From the NCBI RefSeq assembly GCF_004912145.1, contig NZ_STGT01000002.1, positions 977,960 to 1,041,959 of the forward strand: a stretch of 64,000 nt of DNA, read 5' to 3'. Below, piece after piece: positions 18,343-26,467 of this stretch. The position numbers and the translations under genes are program-made. A model generated the notes under the pieces. It did no database searches. It worked only from the letters and a program-made list of their open reading frames with translations, and had not been told where the DNA came from. Every line of letters starts with the position of its first letter. Positions within the stretch are counted from its first letter, which is position 1. The stretch is from Peteryoungia rhizophila. Lineage in GTDB: Bacteria > Pseudomonadota > Alphaproteobacteria > Rhizobiales > Rhizobiaceae.

Positions 18343-18412
18343 TAATAGACCCTTTTAATGGTTCAAATAGTGCATTTTTGCCGATTATACAACCCATTAA
18401 ACTGGGTCTATT
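18311..18412 (-). promoter_or_regulatory. hipA-hipB promoter with flanking inverted repeat operators
   Basis: AATAGACCCTTTTAATGG (18344-18361) and CCATTAAACTGGGTCTATT (18394-18412) are inverted copies of one motif. They flank a perfect minus-strand -10 box TATAAT at 18384-18389. A third CCATTAAA element is in the hipA coding start (18311-18322, itself palindromic). This arrangement is what is expected for HipB autorepression by looping or wrapping. The right arm is conserved in the decayed copy at 33263-33281. Confidence 0.7.
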
Positions 18413-18486
18413 CGTGCTCTTGAATCCGGGATAGGCCGAGCTTCGATCATTGCGCTTATCGGGTAGTCACCAGTGGTTGCAGAAAC

Positions 18487-18615
18487 GAATGCCCCAGAAC
18501 AGCACGCGGTGCTGATACGCGCGCAGGATGGCGAAGAAGCTGAAGATCAGCGCGATGACGAAGATATTGTCCATCGCCATCGCCATCGCCATCGCCAGCG
18601 TCGAAGCTTTCGATA
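18487..18615 (-). pseudogene. TerC-family membrane protein fragment
   Basis: The minus-strand translation gives [17 protein letters not shown] followed by [10 protein letters not shown], the hallmark segment of TerC/Alx-type membrane proteins (an Asp-Asn metal site in a helix, then the YQHRVLFWG loop). Only about 45 residues remain, and the sequence then breaks into hip-upstream sequence. The preceding codons form a small GCCATC/GATGGC tandem repeat coding for Ala-Met repeats, apparently a slippage expansion. It is a gene relic with no function expected. Confidence 0.65.
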
Positions 18616-18826
18616 CCTTGCGCCAACTGTAACACTTGAAAGGGGCTGCCGCCCCATCACCCGTCAAGACCTTGAACCCTTCGGGCAAAAGCGTTCGGGC
18701 CGTGGCTCAGGCTCGCGCCTTGCGCCCGCACCACCCCGGACGCTTTTGGGTCTGGACGGGTTCCCCCCTCTCTTCGCCAGAGGGGCAGATCGGTTGCATG
18801 CGCAACCCGATCAAAGGAAAAGGGAC

Positions 18827-19723
18827 ATGAAAAACAATGTTTACGCTGAAGTGACGGACAAGATTATTGCCGATCTGGAAATGGGGGATCTGACCTGGCT
18901 AAAGCCCTGGAATGCCGGAAACACGGCCGGGCGGATCACAAGACCCTTGCGGCACAATGGACTTGGCTATGGCGGCATCAATGTTTTGATGCTGTGGGCG
19001 GCGGCCATTGAGGCGGGGTATTCGTCTGCCTGCTGGATGACGTTCAAACAGGCCCGTGAGCTCGGCGCCCATGTGCGCAAGGGTGAGGCGGGCAGCATGG
19101 TTGTCTATGCGGGTACCATCAGCCGGGAAGGGGATGAGGACGACGACGAAGGAGAGGGGGTCAAGCAGATACCGTTTCTCAAAACTTACACGGTCTTCAA
19201 CGTCGAACAGATCGAGGGACTGCCCGAGCATTATCATGAAAAGCCGGCGCCGGTGATCGACCCACTTCAGCGCATCGCGCATGCGGATCAGTTCTTTGCA
19301 GCAACGCGTGCCGAAATCCGCCATGGCGGCAATCGGGCCTATTACAGCGGTTCAAGTGATCATGTTCAGATGCCATGTTTCGAGAGTTTCCGGAACGGGG
19401 AAGCCTATTGTGCAACGCTTGCGCATGAACTGATCCACTGGACGAAACATGAAAGCCGTCTGGATCGCGACTTCGGGGCAAAGAAATGGGGCGATGAGGC
19501 TTACGCGTTCGAGGAGCTCGTTGCTGAATTGGGTGCGGCCTTTCTATGCGCGGATCTGGCATTGACGCCGGAGCCCGGTGCCGATCATGCGGCCTATATC
19601 CAGAGCTGGCTCAAGGTGATGAAGGTGGACAAACGGGCCATATTCAGTGCCGCGGCCTATGCGCTGCGGGCGGTCGAATTCCTGCATGGTGTAGCCAAAT
19701 CCAAAGAGGGGGCTGCCACGTAA
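18827..19723 (+). CDS. ardC: ArdC-like antirestriction protein (zincin domain)
   Basis: The protein has 298 residues from the ATG at 18827, preceded by AAGGAAAAGGG. The N-terminal ssDNA-binding ArdC domain is seen at about 1-130 (VYAEVTDKIIADLEMGDLTW, RPLRHNGLGYGGINVLMLW). The C-terminal zincin-like metallopeptidase domain has HELIH at 200-204 and a later Glu-rich EELVAELGAAF that should supply the third zinc ligand. ArdC-type proteins are carried by conjugative plasmids and protect incoming DNA from restriction. The acidic insert REGDEDDDEGEG near 100-111 is a lineage detail. It sits among toxin genes and the remains of conjugation genes, so it was probably brought in by a mobile element. 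Confidence 0.88.
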   Translation: MKNNVYAEVTDKIIADLEMGDLTWLKPWNAGNTAGRITRPLRHNGLGYGGINVLMLWAAAIEAGYSSACWMTFKQARELGAHVRKGEAGSMVVYAGTISREGDEDDDEGEGVKQIPFLKTYTVFNVEQIEGLPEHYHEKPAPVIDPLQRIAHADQFFAATRAEIRHGGNRAYYSGSSDHVQMPCFESFRNGEAYCATLAHELIHWTKHESRLDRDFGAKKWGDEAYAFEELVAELGAAFLCADLALTPEPGADHAAYIQSWLKVMKVDKRAIFSAAAYALRAVEFLHGVAKSKEGAAT

Positions 19724-19877
19724 GCTGCAGTTCTAAATATGTCGGTGAGAACTGCGCGCCACCAGAGATGGCGCTGGATACTTGGTTTGAATATTGGTGA
19801 ATGCACTCAGTTAGATTGAGTTAATCCAGATATTCGCAAACTTTGAGGTGGTTTGAGAATGAAGTTTTCAACTCAGC

Positions 19878-20470
19878 ATGGCGATGCAAACCGGGTCACG
19901 GTTAAACCGACTTGAAAAAGATTTGTCGGAAGGGCTGGTCGTGGATGCTGCCTGGCTGGAAGCGCGCGGCATCGCCAGCAATCTGCGTGCCTGCTGCGTC
20001 AAGGCCGGCTGGCTGGAACAGCCGGTGCGCAGCGTCAGCAAAAGGCCGCGCGGCACGCTGAAGTTGGCAGCAAGTCGTCATCACTCTTCAGACCCTGCTC
20101 TTGCGAACGCCGTTCTATGTCGGTGGGCGCACGGCATTGGAGCTACAGGGCTTTGCGCTGCGCGCATTATCTCTCGACGAGACCAAGACGGTTCACCTTA
20201 ATGGACCGGCCAAGCCGCCTGGATGGCTGCGAAAGCTCAACCTTCCGCAGCGGTTTGTATGTCATAACAGCGCAACCCTCTTCCGCAATGATCCCGTAAC
20301 AATGGGCCTTGGCAGTCTTGCCTTGGATATGGCGAACTCTCTACGATTTCCGTCACCGAGGCGCTCGAAGAGGCGTTCGGCTTTGCGGAAACCAGCGTCG
20401 TATCCTTCGAACACCTGTTTGCTGGCAAGCTGGTTGCAGCACTTGACTGGCAGCATCTTTTCTTTACCCA
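19878..20470 (+). pseudogene. AbiEi/AbiEii type IV toxin-antitoxin remnant (chimera)
   Basis: The first part (19878-20060) encodes an AbiEi-type antitoxin N-terminus (LEARGIASNLRACCVKAGWLEQ). An extra T near 20064 breaks the frame, which resumes as WQQVVITLQTLLLRTPFYVGG and runs to about 20330. Then, in another frame, the sequence reads EALEEAFGFAETSVVSFEHL and FAGKLVAALD, the internal segment of AbiEii nucleotidyltransferase toxins. The toxin N-terminus and C-terminus are missing. The locus is therefore a deletion fusion of antitoxin and toxin and should be inactive. Confidence 0.75.
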
Positions 20471-20601
20471 TAAGCGCCTCCTTGCTTCAGTTTTATGGAA
20501 GAGGGCCTTTGCAAATCTGGGGGCTATTCAACAGTCTGATCAAGTGTTCGGGGCAGGCGTTCCTCCATCGACGGTCTACTCAGGTTTGGACCGGGTCCGT
20601 T

Positions 20602-21915
20602 TTACGAGGCTGTGATGATGATGTCTCGGCGCATGGCGCGGTGAATAGCTTGGGCGGTCTTTTCGGCTACGCCGGCCTGTTCAGCGAAGGCTGGCCAGTT
20701 TTCGACCTGCGTATGGATCTCGCGGATGATCTCCTCAGCCTTTTTCGGCTTTAGATCGCAAAAGACGCCAAACTTGACGAGATCTGAGAGGTCGAAGTGG
20801 TCGCGCTTGCTGTTCAGGCTCATCTGGTGCTGATGAGTCCAGCTTCCATCTGGGTTGTAGGCATAACTGACGTCAAACGCCGGTGACAGCCGCCACTCGC
20901 CCTTTCGGTTCATGAGGAAAGCGATATTCTTGACGTGGTCGTCCTGGTTACGGACGAGAATGTTGAAGACAGCTCGACGAAACTGTTGCTCGATGTCGTA
21001 AGCGGGCAGGCCGAGGAGCCGGATCGTTTCGACCGCCTGTTCGTAAGAATAGGCTCCTGCCGCGTTGAAATCATAGTGGCGCAAGGCAGCGAGCGACTGC
21101 ATGTGGAGCTTCTGGCCGCTGACGGTGCGATCGAAGCGTTGCGTCATGAAATGTGATCGGCCGCCTTCGTGGTGGATGCGGCATTCGGTCATGTCGATGC
21201 CGGCAGCGCGGGCCAAGAGAAAGAAGCCATACTCGATAAGGCCAAAGCCCTGCGGATCTGCCAGTTCCTTGTCGCGATTGTTTGAGATGCCATCGAACTT
21301 CATGAGCCAGTAGGTGAAGCCTTCCCCAGCTTTGACCTGGCCGGATCGAAATTCGCCGGTCTCCTTGTTCCATGCGAGGATGGCCTTGGCGCGCGCGCCC
21401 CCTGCGGATGTTCCGACGCGAAGAATCTCCTGTAGCGTTTCATGGTCGTCATTGCCCTTGAGGACACCGGCGAGGTTGGCGCGATTGTTGAGGACTTCGT
21501 TGGCGAGCTTGGTCAGCGCGTCAATTTCGAGGCGTTGGGATTGGCGCGGGCCTTTGAGAATCGTGGGGTGAAACTCGAGCGCGCCCATGCCGCGCGTACC
21601 GATATAGCAAAGGCGCTCAACCGGGTTGAAGCTGCCAGCCGATCGCCCCTGGGTCGCAAGCCATGTATCGATCAGAGCGTTGCCGAATTTGTCTGGCAGG
21701 GAGTCGGCGAGCATGCCTGGCAGACCCTTGAAGGCGTCGCGCGGCAGGCCAGGAAATTCGTATGGGTCGGGGCGCAGTCGCATCATGATCGGCGCCAGCT
21801 CGATGGTGCTTTGGACGAACTCAGGCATGTATTGGAATACGCCGATCGCCCTGTCATCCAGCCAGCTAACGGCACCAATATCTCTACCCCACAGGCGGAC
21901 GGTCGCATCCGTCAT
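20602..21915 (-). CDS. hipA: HipA-family kinase toxin (second, distinct family)
   Basis: The protein has 437 residues. The Gly-rich segment GTSAGGARAKA at 168-178 is the P-loop equivalent of this HipA subgroup, the catalytic loop reads NQDDHVKN at 323-330 and the metal Asp is Asp348 in SPAFDVS. It differs clearly from the HipA at 17020 in all motifs, so the two loci are independent acquisitions. It overlaps the hipB-type gene upstream by 4 bases, in the classic antitoxin-toxin order. A partial copy lies at 1-390. Confidence 0.87.
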   Translation of the reverse strand: MTDATVRLWGRDIGAVSWLDDRAIGVFQYMPEFVQSTIELAPIMMRLRPDPYEFPGLPRDAFKGLPGMLADSLPDKFGNALIDTWLATQGRSAGSFNPVERLCYIGTRGMGALEFHPTILKGPRQSQRLEIDALTKLANEVLNNRANLAGVLKGNDDHETLQEILRVGTSAGGARAKAILAWNKETGEFRSGQVKAGEGFTYWLMKFDGISNNRDKELADPQGFGLIEYGFFLLARAAGIDMTECRIHHEGGRSHFMTQRFDRTVSGQKLHMQSLAALRHYDFNAAGAYSYEQAVETIRLLGLPAYDIEQQFRRAVFNILVRNQDDHVKNIAFLMNRKGEWRLSPAFDVSYAYNPDGSWTHQHQMSLNSKRDHFDLSDLVKFGVFCDLKPKKAEEIIREIHTQVENWPAFAEQAGVAEKTAQAIHRAMRRDIIITAS

Positions 21916-22274
21916 TGCATGTCATCCTCGCCCCACGCCCAGTCGCTGGCTTTTGGGGCTTGCGTCTGAGTTCGTGCTCGACGTCGTTCGTGGCCTTGAA
22001 GTTGAACTCGCTCGACCGGTCGAACATCTGGGTTGGGGAGGATGTCGAGAATGCGATCGCCCAAGTCTAATGCTCTTAGTACGCGTAAAAGGGTATCGAG
22101 CGAACTGTTCCGGCCGGCCTCCAGCCGCTTTATGCTCGGAAGCGAGGTTCCTGCCTCCTGCGCCAAGCGTGCTTGCGTCAGGTTGCGGCTGAGGCGAACC
22201 CGAGCCAACCTCGCGCCTAGATCATGCATGGTTGTTGCGACGTTGCCCAGTTTGGATTCTATGTTAGGATTCAT
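21912..22274 (-). CDS. hipB: HipB-like XRE antitoxin/regulator (second locus)
   Basis: The protein has 120 residues with an XRE helix-turn-helix at about 19-75 (LARVRLSRNLTQARLAQEAG, SLPSIKRLEAGRNSS). The C-terminal tail is basic, then acidic (RRRARTQTQ...WAWGEDDMQ) and may contact the kinase. It overlaps hipA by 4 bases. Upstream there is a near-consensus promoter whose spacer contains a GGATC dyad, strongly suggesting autoregulation. Confidence 0.85.
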   Translation of the reverse strand: MNPNIESKLGNVATTMHDLGARLARVRLSRNLTQARLAQEAGTSLPSIKRLEAGRNSSLDTLLRVLRALDLGDRILDILPNPDVRPVERVQLQGHERRRARTQTQAPKASDWAWGEDDMQ

Positions 22275-22276
22275 AT

Positions 22277-22411
22277 GCGATCCTTTATGGCGATTTATGA
22301 CTTTATTGTATCAGATACGATCCGTTGTAAATAGATGCCCTGCTGTAGATTATAGGATCAAAAACGATCCTCTATCAAGATTTAGGTGAATAAGGGATCG
22401 AATATGATCCT
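22277..22411 (-). promoter_or_regulatory. hipB-hipA promoter and GATCC-dyad operators
   Basis: On the minus strand a -35 TTGATA (22373-22378) and a -10 TATAAT (22349-22354) are 18 bases apart. The dyad AGGATC-N6-GATCCT (22354-22371) fills the spacer. A second dyad GGGATC-N6-GATCCT is at 22394-22411, exactly 40 bases further. Two GATCC half-sites at 22279 and 22319 are also 40 bases apart. The pattern resembles multiple cooperative HipB operators. Confidence 0.7.
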
Positions 22412-22618
22412 TTGTATCGCAACTAGGCCTGATCGGAAGCCGTTGAGTACCCGGCGGGCTCACGCAAAGCGCTGGCATCGATCGTTACCGAGGGTCGGCA
22501 GGAAGCCGGCTGGTCGACAAGTCCCCCAGATACTGGCTTGGGCGTAGTGAACCGTGCAGACATGGCCACACGCCGTTGCCGGCCGCATGTTGACACGCCA
22601 CACCTCCTGCACTATCGA

Positions 22619-22636
22619 TGATTAATCGTTTAATCA
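22619..22636. promoter_or_regulatory. LacI-type operator upstream of purine cluster
   Basis: TGATTAATCGTTTAATCA is an 18-bp palindrome with only one mismatched symmetric pair and a central CG, the usual form of LacI-family operators. It lies 17 bases before the GTG start of the LacI gene, so the regulator probably represses its own operon. Confidence 0.7.
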
Positions 22637-22652
22637 TGCGGGGTGACCGCAA

Positions 22653-23735
22653 GTGGCAATCCAACGAGCAGGTGCCAATCTCGGTAATATCGCGAAGGCG
22701 CTTGGCGTCTCGGTTGCCACCGTATCCAATGCGCTGTCGGGCAAAGGGCGCGTGTCGGCGGAATTGATCGAGAGTGTAAGGGCCAAGGCTACCGAGTTGG
22801 GCTATACGCCGAGCCATATCGGAAGGGCTTTGCGAACCGGACGCAGTGGGGTTCTGGGGCTTGTTCTGCCTGATATCGCCAACCCGCTGTTCCCGCAGAT
22901 TGCCCAAGCAATTGAATTTGCCGCGACTGGTGCCGGCTATGGTGTGCTGATCGCGGATTCGCGCGGTAGCGTTTCGATGCAGACGGAAGCGATCAACCGC
23001 CTTATCGAACGCGGTGTCGACGGCATCGTCATCGTGCCGCGGCTTGGAACCCGGATCGCTGATATCGGATGCCCCGTGGCCGTCATCGACAGTCCCTCCA
23101 CGCCTGGCAATACGGTTTCGGCCGACCACTGGCAGGGTGGGCAGGCGGTGGCCCAGCATCTGGTGTCACTTGGTCATCGCAAGCTCCTGCTGATCGGCAA
23201 CAACCCGGCATCCAATGTGCAGGGCGACCGTATCGGTGGGATGAAATCGGCTCTGCCTGTCGGCGGCGAGGCGGACGTCTTGTGGATCGAGGCGCATGAA
23301 CAGCGTCATGGCCGGGGCTCCCCACTCGGATTGCAGGCCAAAGTCGAAGAAGGATTTACGGCCTTTGCCGCTGTTTCCGATCTTATAGCGCTGCGGGCGC
23401 TGACGGAACTTCAGAGCGCCGGTATTTCTGTTCCGGCCGATGTCAGCGTGACCGGTTTCGACGATCTCATCTGGTCCTCGGTCGTCACGCCGAGCCTGAC
23501 CACCGTGCGCATGGACATGGCGGCCATCGCCGAGATTGCCATCTCCGCTCTTGTGCGGGTGATCGAGGCGGATGCCGGCAATAGCGATGACATACCCAGA
23601 ACGACGATGGGCACCGTGGCGGCCGCCGACCGAAGCAGCGTGCCGATGGCGCTGGTTGTCCGTCAGACCTCGACGCCGCCTCCACCTTCTTTCCGTGAAG
23701 ACCCAAGAAAATCGATAAAAGGAGAACGCACATGA
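22653..23735 (+). CDS. LacI-family transcriptional regulator of the purine-salvage operon
   Basis: The protein has 360 residues. The N-terminal LacI helix-turn-helix reads LGNIAKALGVSVATVSNALSG (residues about 9-29), with a hinge near residues 50-60 and then a periplasmic-binding-type effector domain. The GTG start lies just after an 18-bp palindromic operator. The last codons overlap the binding-protein start by 4 bases (ATGA), so it is the first gene of the operon. The effector is likely a purine base or nucleoside (inference from operon content), as PurR of E. coli also belongs to this family. Confidence 0.85.
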   Translation: MAIQRAGANLGNIAKALGVSVATVSNALSGKGRVSAELIESVRAKATELGYTPSHIGRALRTGRSGVLGLVLPDIANPLFPQIAQAIEFAATGAGYGVLIADSRGSVSMQTEAINRLIERGVDGIVIVPRLGTRIADIGCPVAVIDSPSTPGNTVSADHWQGGQAVAQHLVSLGHRKLLLIGNNPASNVQGDRIGGMKSALPVGGEADVLWIEAHEQRHGRGSPLGLQAKVEEGFTAFAAVSDLIALRALTELQSAGISVPADVSVTGFDDLIWSSVVTPSLTTVRMDMAAIAEIAISALVRVIEADAGNSDDIPRTTMGTVAAADRSSVPMALVVRQTSTPPPPSFREDPRKSIKGERT

Positions 23736-24754
23736 CCAAGACACTACTGGCCTCGGCCACCGCGCTGATGCTGACCATGGGAGCAGCGCAGGCTCAGGAA
23801 AAGACGCTGACCATCTCTGTCTATGCCTTTGCGCAGGATGAATTCAAGGAAATCGTCTACGATCCCTTCGAAGCCAAATGCGGCTGCAAGCTGGTGGTTG
23901 AAACCGGCAACAGTGTCGAGCGACTGGCCAAGATCGAAGCCAACAAGGCAAGCCCGGTCGTCGATATGGCTGTCGTCTCCATGGCGGACGCGCTCTCGGC
24001 GTCACGCGGCGATCTGATCGAAAAGATCGACACGTCCAAGCTCAGCAATTTCGACAAGCTTTACGAGATCGCGAAGGATCCGAATGGCGACGGAATGAGC
24101 GTTGGCTACACCTTCTACGCAACATCGATCGTCTACCGGACCGACAAGATGAAGATCGAGTCCTGGGCTGATCTCCTGAAGCCGGAATATGTTGGCCATG
24201 TCGCGTTTCCGAATGTGACCACCAATCAGGGTCCGCCGGCCCTCTATATGCTGGGGCAGGCACTCGGCAAGGATACACCGGATCTGAAGGGGGCGATCGA
24301 AGCGGTCGGCGCACAGAAGGACGAGATCGTCACCTTCTATGTGAAATCCTCGCAGCTCGTGCAGTTGATGCAGCAGGAAGAAATCTGGGCGGCTCCAATC
24401 GGCCGGTTCTCCTGGGCGCCGTTCACCAAGCTCGACCTGCCACTCGGCTGGGCGACACCGAAGGAAGGCCAGACTGGCGGCATGAATGTCATGGTCGTCA
24501 CCAAGGGCTCGAAGAACCAGGACCTGGCGCTGGAATTCATGGATTTCTGGCTTTCGACCGAAGTCCAGACCAAGCTTGCCGAAAAGCTGGTCGACAGCCC
24601 CGCCAATCGCGAGGTCAAGGTTTCCGAAGAGGTCGCCAACAACCTCACCTATGGCGATGATACTGCCAAGGCTCTGAAGCTGATCCCATCGGCTGTCGCG
24701 CTCGACAATCGCGATGCCTGGCTGTCCGAATGGAATACCAAGGTCGGCCAGTAA
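23732..24754 (+). CDS. PotD/PotF-type ABC transporter, substrate-binding protein
   Basis: The protein has 340 residues with a signal peptide ending at AQA/QE (about residue 21) and an extracellular solute-binding family 1 / spermidine-putrescine-type fold (LTISVYAFAQDEFKEIVYDPFEAKCGCK). It is the periplasmic receptor of the PotABCD-like importer encoded next to it. Its operon holds a nucleoside hydrolase and adenine deaminase, not polyamine enzymes, so the ligand is more likely a purine nucleoside or base (inference). A 10-bp stem-loop follows the gene. Confidence 0.83.
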   Translation: MTKTLLASATALMLTMGAAQAQEKTLTISVYAFAQDEFKEIVYDPFEAKCGCKLVVETGNSVERLAKIEANKASPVVDMAVVSMADALSASRGDLIEKIDTSKLSNFDKLYEIAKDPNGDGMSVGYTFYATSIVYRTDKMKIESWADLLKPEYVGHVAFPNVTTNQGPPALYMLGQALGKDTPDLKGAIEAVGAQKDEIVTFYVKSSQLVQLMQQEEIWAAPIGRFSWAPFTKLDLPLGWATPKEGQTGGMNVMVVTKGSKNQDLALEFMDFWLSTEVQTKLAEKLVDSPANREVKVSEEVANNLTYGDDTAKALKLIPSAVALDNRDAWLSEWNTKVGQ

Positions 24755-24785
24755 TCTCCGGCCACACGAATGCCTCCCAAGGCGA

Positions 24786-24824
24786 GGGACGCGGCGATCG
24801 GACATCTGTTCCAAGCCGCGTCCC
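24786..24824. other. Stem-loop after the binding-protein gene
   Basis: GGGACGCGGC and GCCGCGTCCC form a perfect 10-bp stem with a 19-base loop, in the 109-base gap before the first permease gene. No T-run follows. Such structures after binding-protein genes commonly protect the upstream message and lower downstream expression. Confidence 0.6.
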
Positions 24825-24863
24825 GACTGGCCCGTCGGCACTCTCTAACAAGGGCGAAATCCC

Positions 24864-25691
24864 ATGTTCAACAATCGGGCGGAAGCCCTGGCGCTTGCCC
24901 TGCCGGCCGCGGTGTTTGCCGGCGTGGTGTTTCTCGTGCCCGTCATCCTGCTCTTGTCGGAAGGCTTTCGCTCGGCTGACAGCTGGACGCTGTCGGCCTA
25001 TTCGAACTTCTTCTCCGAACCTTTGAACCGGACGGTTTTCCTGCGCACGCTGCGCCTCGGCGCGACAGTGACCGTGGTCGCGGCAGTGATCGGCTATGCG
25101 GCTGCCTATGCCATTGTCAGCCTGCCGCCGGGCGCCAAGGGCCGGATGATCGGGCTGGTCGTTCTCCCGCTGATGATTTCGCCGGTCGCTCGCACCTATG
25201 CCTGGATCGTCATTCTGGGGCGCACCGGCATCGTCAACCAGGCCTTGATGGCCGTCGGCTTGAGTGACGAACCCTTCCGCATTCTGTTCACCGAAACCGC
25301 CGTGTTCATCGGCCTTCTGCAGCTCTTCCTGCCGTTGATGATCATCTCGCTGGTCAGCGCGCTCGAAAACCTGCCAAGGGATGCCGTGCCGGCGGCGCGC
25401 GTGCTCGGGGCGAACTGGTTCCAGGTGTTCTGGAAGATCATTCTCCCCCTGACGCGGGAAGGATTGGTGGTGGGCGGAACGCTCGTCTTCACGGGTTCGA
25501 TGACGGCCTATATCACGCCGGCCATTCTGGGCGGATCCAAGGTGCTGATGCTGGAGACCCTGCTTTACCAGCAGGTGACGGTCGCCAACAACTTCGTCGC
25601 AGCCAGCGTCATCGCCTTTATCCTGATCGTCATGAGTTTTGCCGCCAACATCCTGTTGAAGCGCATCGCAACGGCGAGGAACAAGACATGA
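24864..25691 (+). CDS. PotB-type ABC transporter permease
   Basis: The protein has 275 residues with about six membrane helices. The binding-protein-dependent permease loop for ATPase contact is near LPRDAVPAARVLGANWFQVF followed by KIILPL. It pairs with the PotC-like permease encoded next, with a 4-base overlap between the two genes. The position after the stem-loop fits the lower dose of permeases than of binding protein. Confidence 0.85.
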   Translation: MFNNRAEALALALPAAVFAGVVFLVPVILLLSEGFRSADSWTLSAYSNFFSEPLNRTVFLRTLRLGATVTVVAAVIGYAAAYAIVSLPPGAKGRMIGLVVLPLMISPVARTYAWIVILGRTGIVNQALMAVGLSDEPFRILFTETAVFIGLLQLFLPLMIISLVSALENLPRDAVPAARVLGANWFQVFWKIILPLTREGLVVGGTLVFTGSMTAYITPAILGGSKVLMLETLLYQQVTVANNFVAASVIAFILIVMSFAANILLKRIATARNKT

Positions 25692-26467
25692 TCCAGAGAC
25701 TGTTTGCGCCGGTTACGCTGGCGCTGGTGCTGCTCTTCCTGATCGGGCCGTTCCTGATCATCGTCGCCGCCTCGTTTTCGGCCGGCGATACACTCGCCTT
25801 CCCGCCGCAGGGCTTGTCGTTCAAGTGGATCCTCAAGGTGTTCACGATCGAAAGCTTTCGCCAGAGCTTCGTGATGTCGATGTTCCTGGCGATCGGCGGC
25901 ACATTTGCAGCCCTCTTGCTCGGCATTCCGGCCTCCTATGCCATGTCGCGCTACAAGCTTCCCTTCGCCGAAACCGTGCGCACTGTCGTATCTGCGCCGA
26001 TCATCGTGCCCGGCATCATCGTTGGCCTGGCGCTGCTGCGCTATTTCGTCGTGCCGACCGGCATGTCGATCACGCTGGCGCTCTTTCTCGCCCATACCGC
26101 GCTGGTTCTTCCCTATGCGGTTCGGGTCGTGTCCGCGAGCCTCAACAACCTGCGCTCCGATATCGAGGAGGCGGCCGTGCTTCTCGGTTCCTCGCGGTTC
26201 GGGGCCTTTCTGCGCGTGGTCCTGCCGAACATTCGCGGCGGGATCCTGTCGGCCTTCATTCTTGGTTTCGTCACGAGCTTCAACCAGGTGCCGGTTTCCC
26301 TGTTCCTGTCCGGACCTGGCGTCAGAACGCTGCCGATCGACATGATCGGATACATGGAGATCGTCTTCGATCCGTCAGTCGCGGCGCTTTCCTCGCTGCT
26401 CGCCTTCCTGTCCATCGGCATCGTCTTCGCGGCCGAACGTTTTCTGGGGTTCTCCCGTTATGTCTGA
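25688..26467 (+). CDS. PotC-type ABC transporter permease
   Basis: The protein has 259 residues with about six membrane helices and an EAA-type loop (DIEEAAVLLGSSRFGAFLRV, then VLPNIRGG). It forms the heterodimeric membrane channel with the previous gene product. Its 3' end overlaps the ATPase gene by 8 bases. Confidence 0.85.
   Translation: MIQRLFAPVTLALVLLFLIGPFLIIVAASFSAGDTLAFPPQGLSFKWILKVFTIESFRQSFVMSMFLAIGGTFAALLLGIPASYAMSRYKLPFAETVRTVVSAPIIVPGIIVGLALLRYFVVPTGMSITLALFLAHTALVLPYAVRVVSASLNNLRSDIEEAAVLLGSSRFGAFLRVVLPNIRGGILSAFILGFVTSFNQVPVSLFLSGPGVRTLPIDMIGYMEIVFDPSVAALSSLLAFLSIGIVFAAERFLGFSRYV

Noticed and set aside
18571..18600. Tandem CATCGC repeat as a possible CRISPR or regulatory array
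   Set aside because: Unit is only six bases with about four copies and no spacers; it is a coding-type slippage repeat in the TerC relic.
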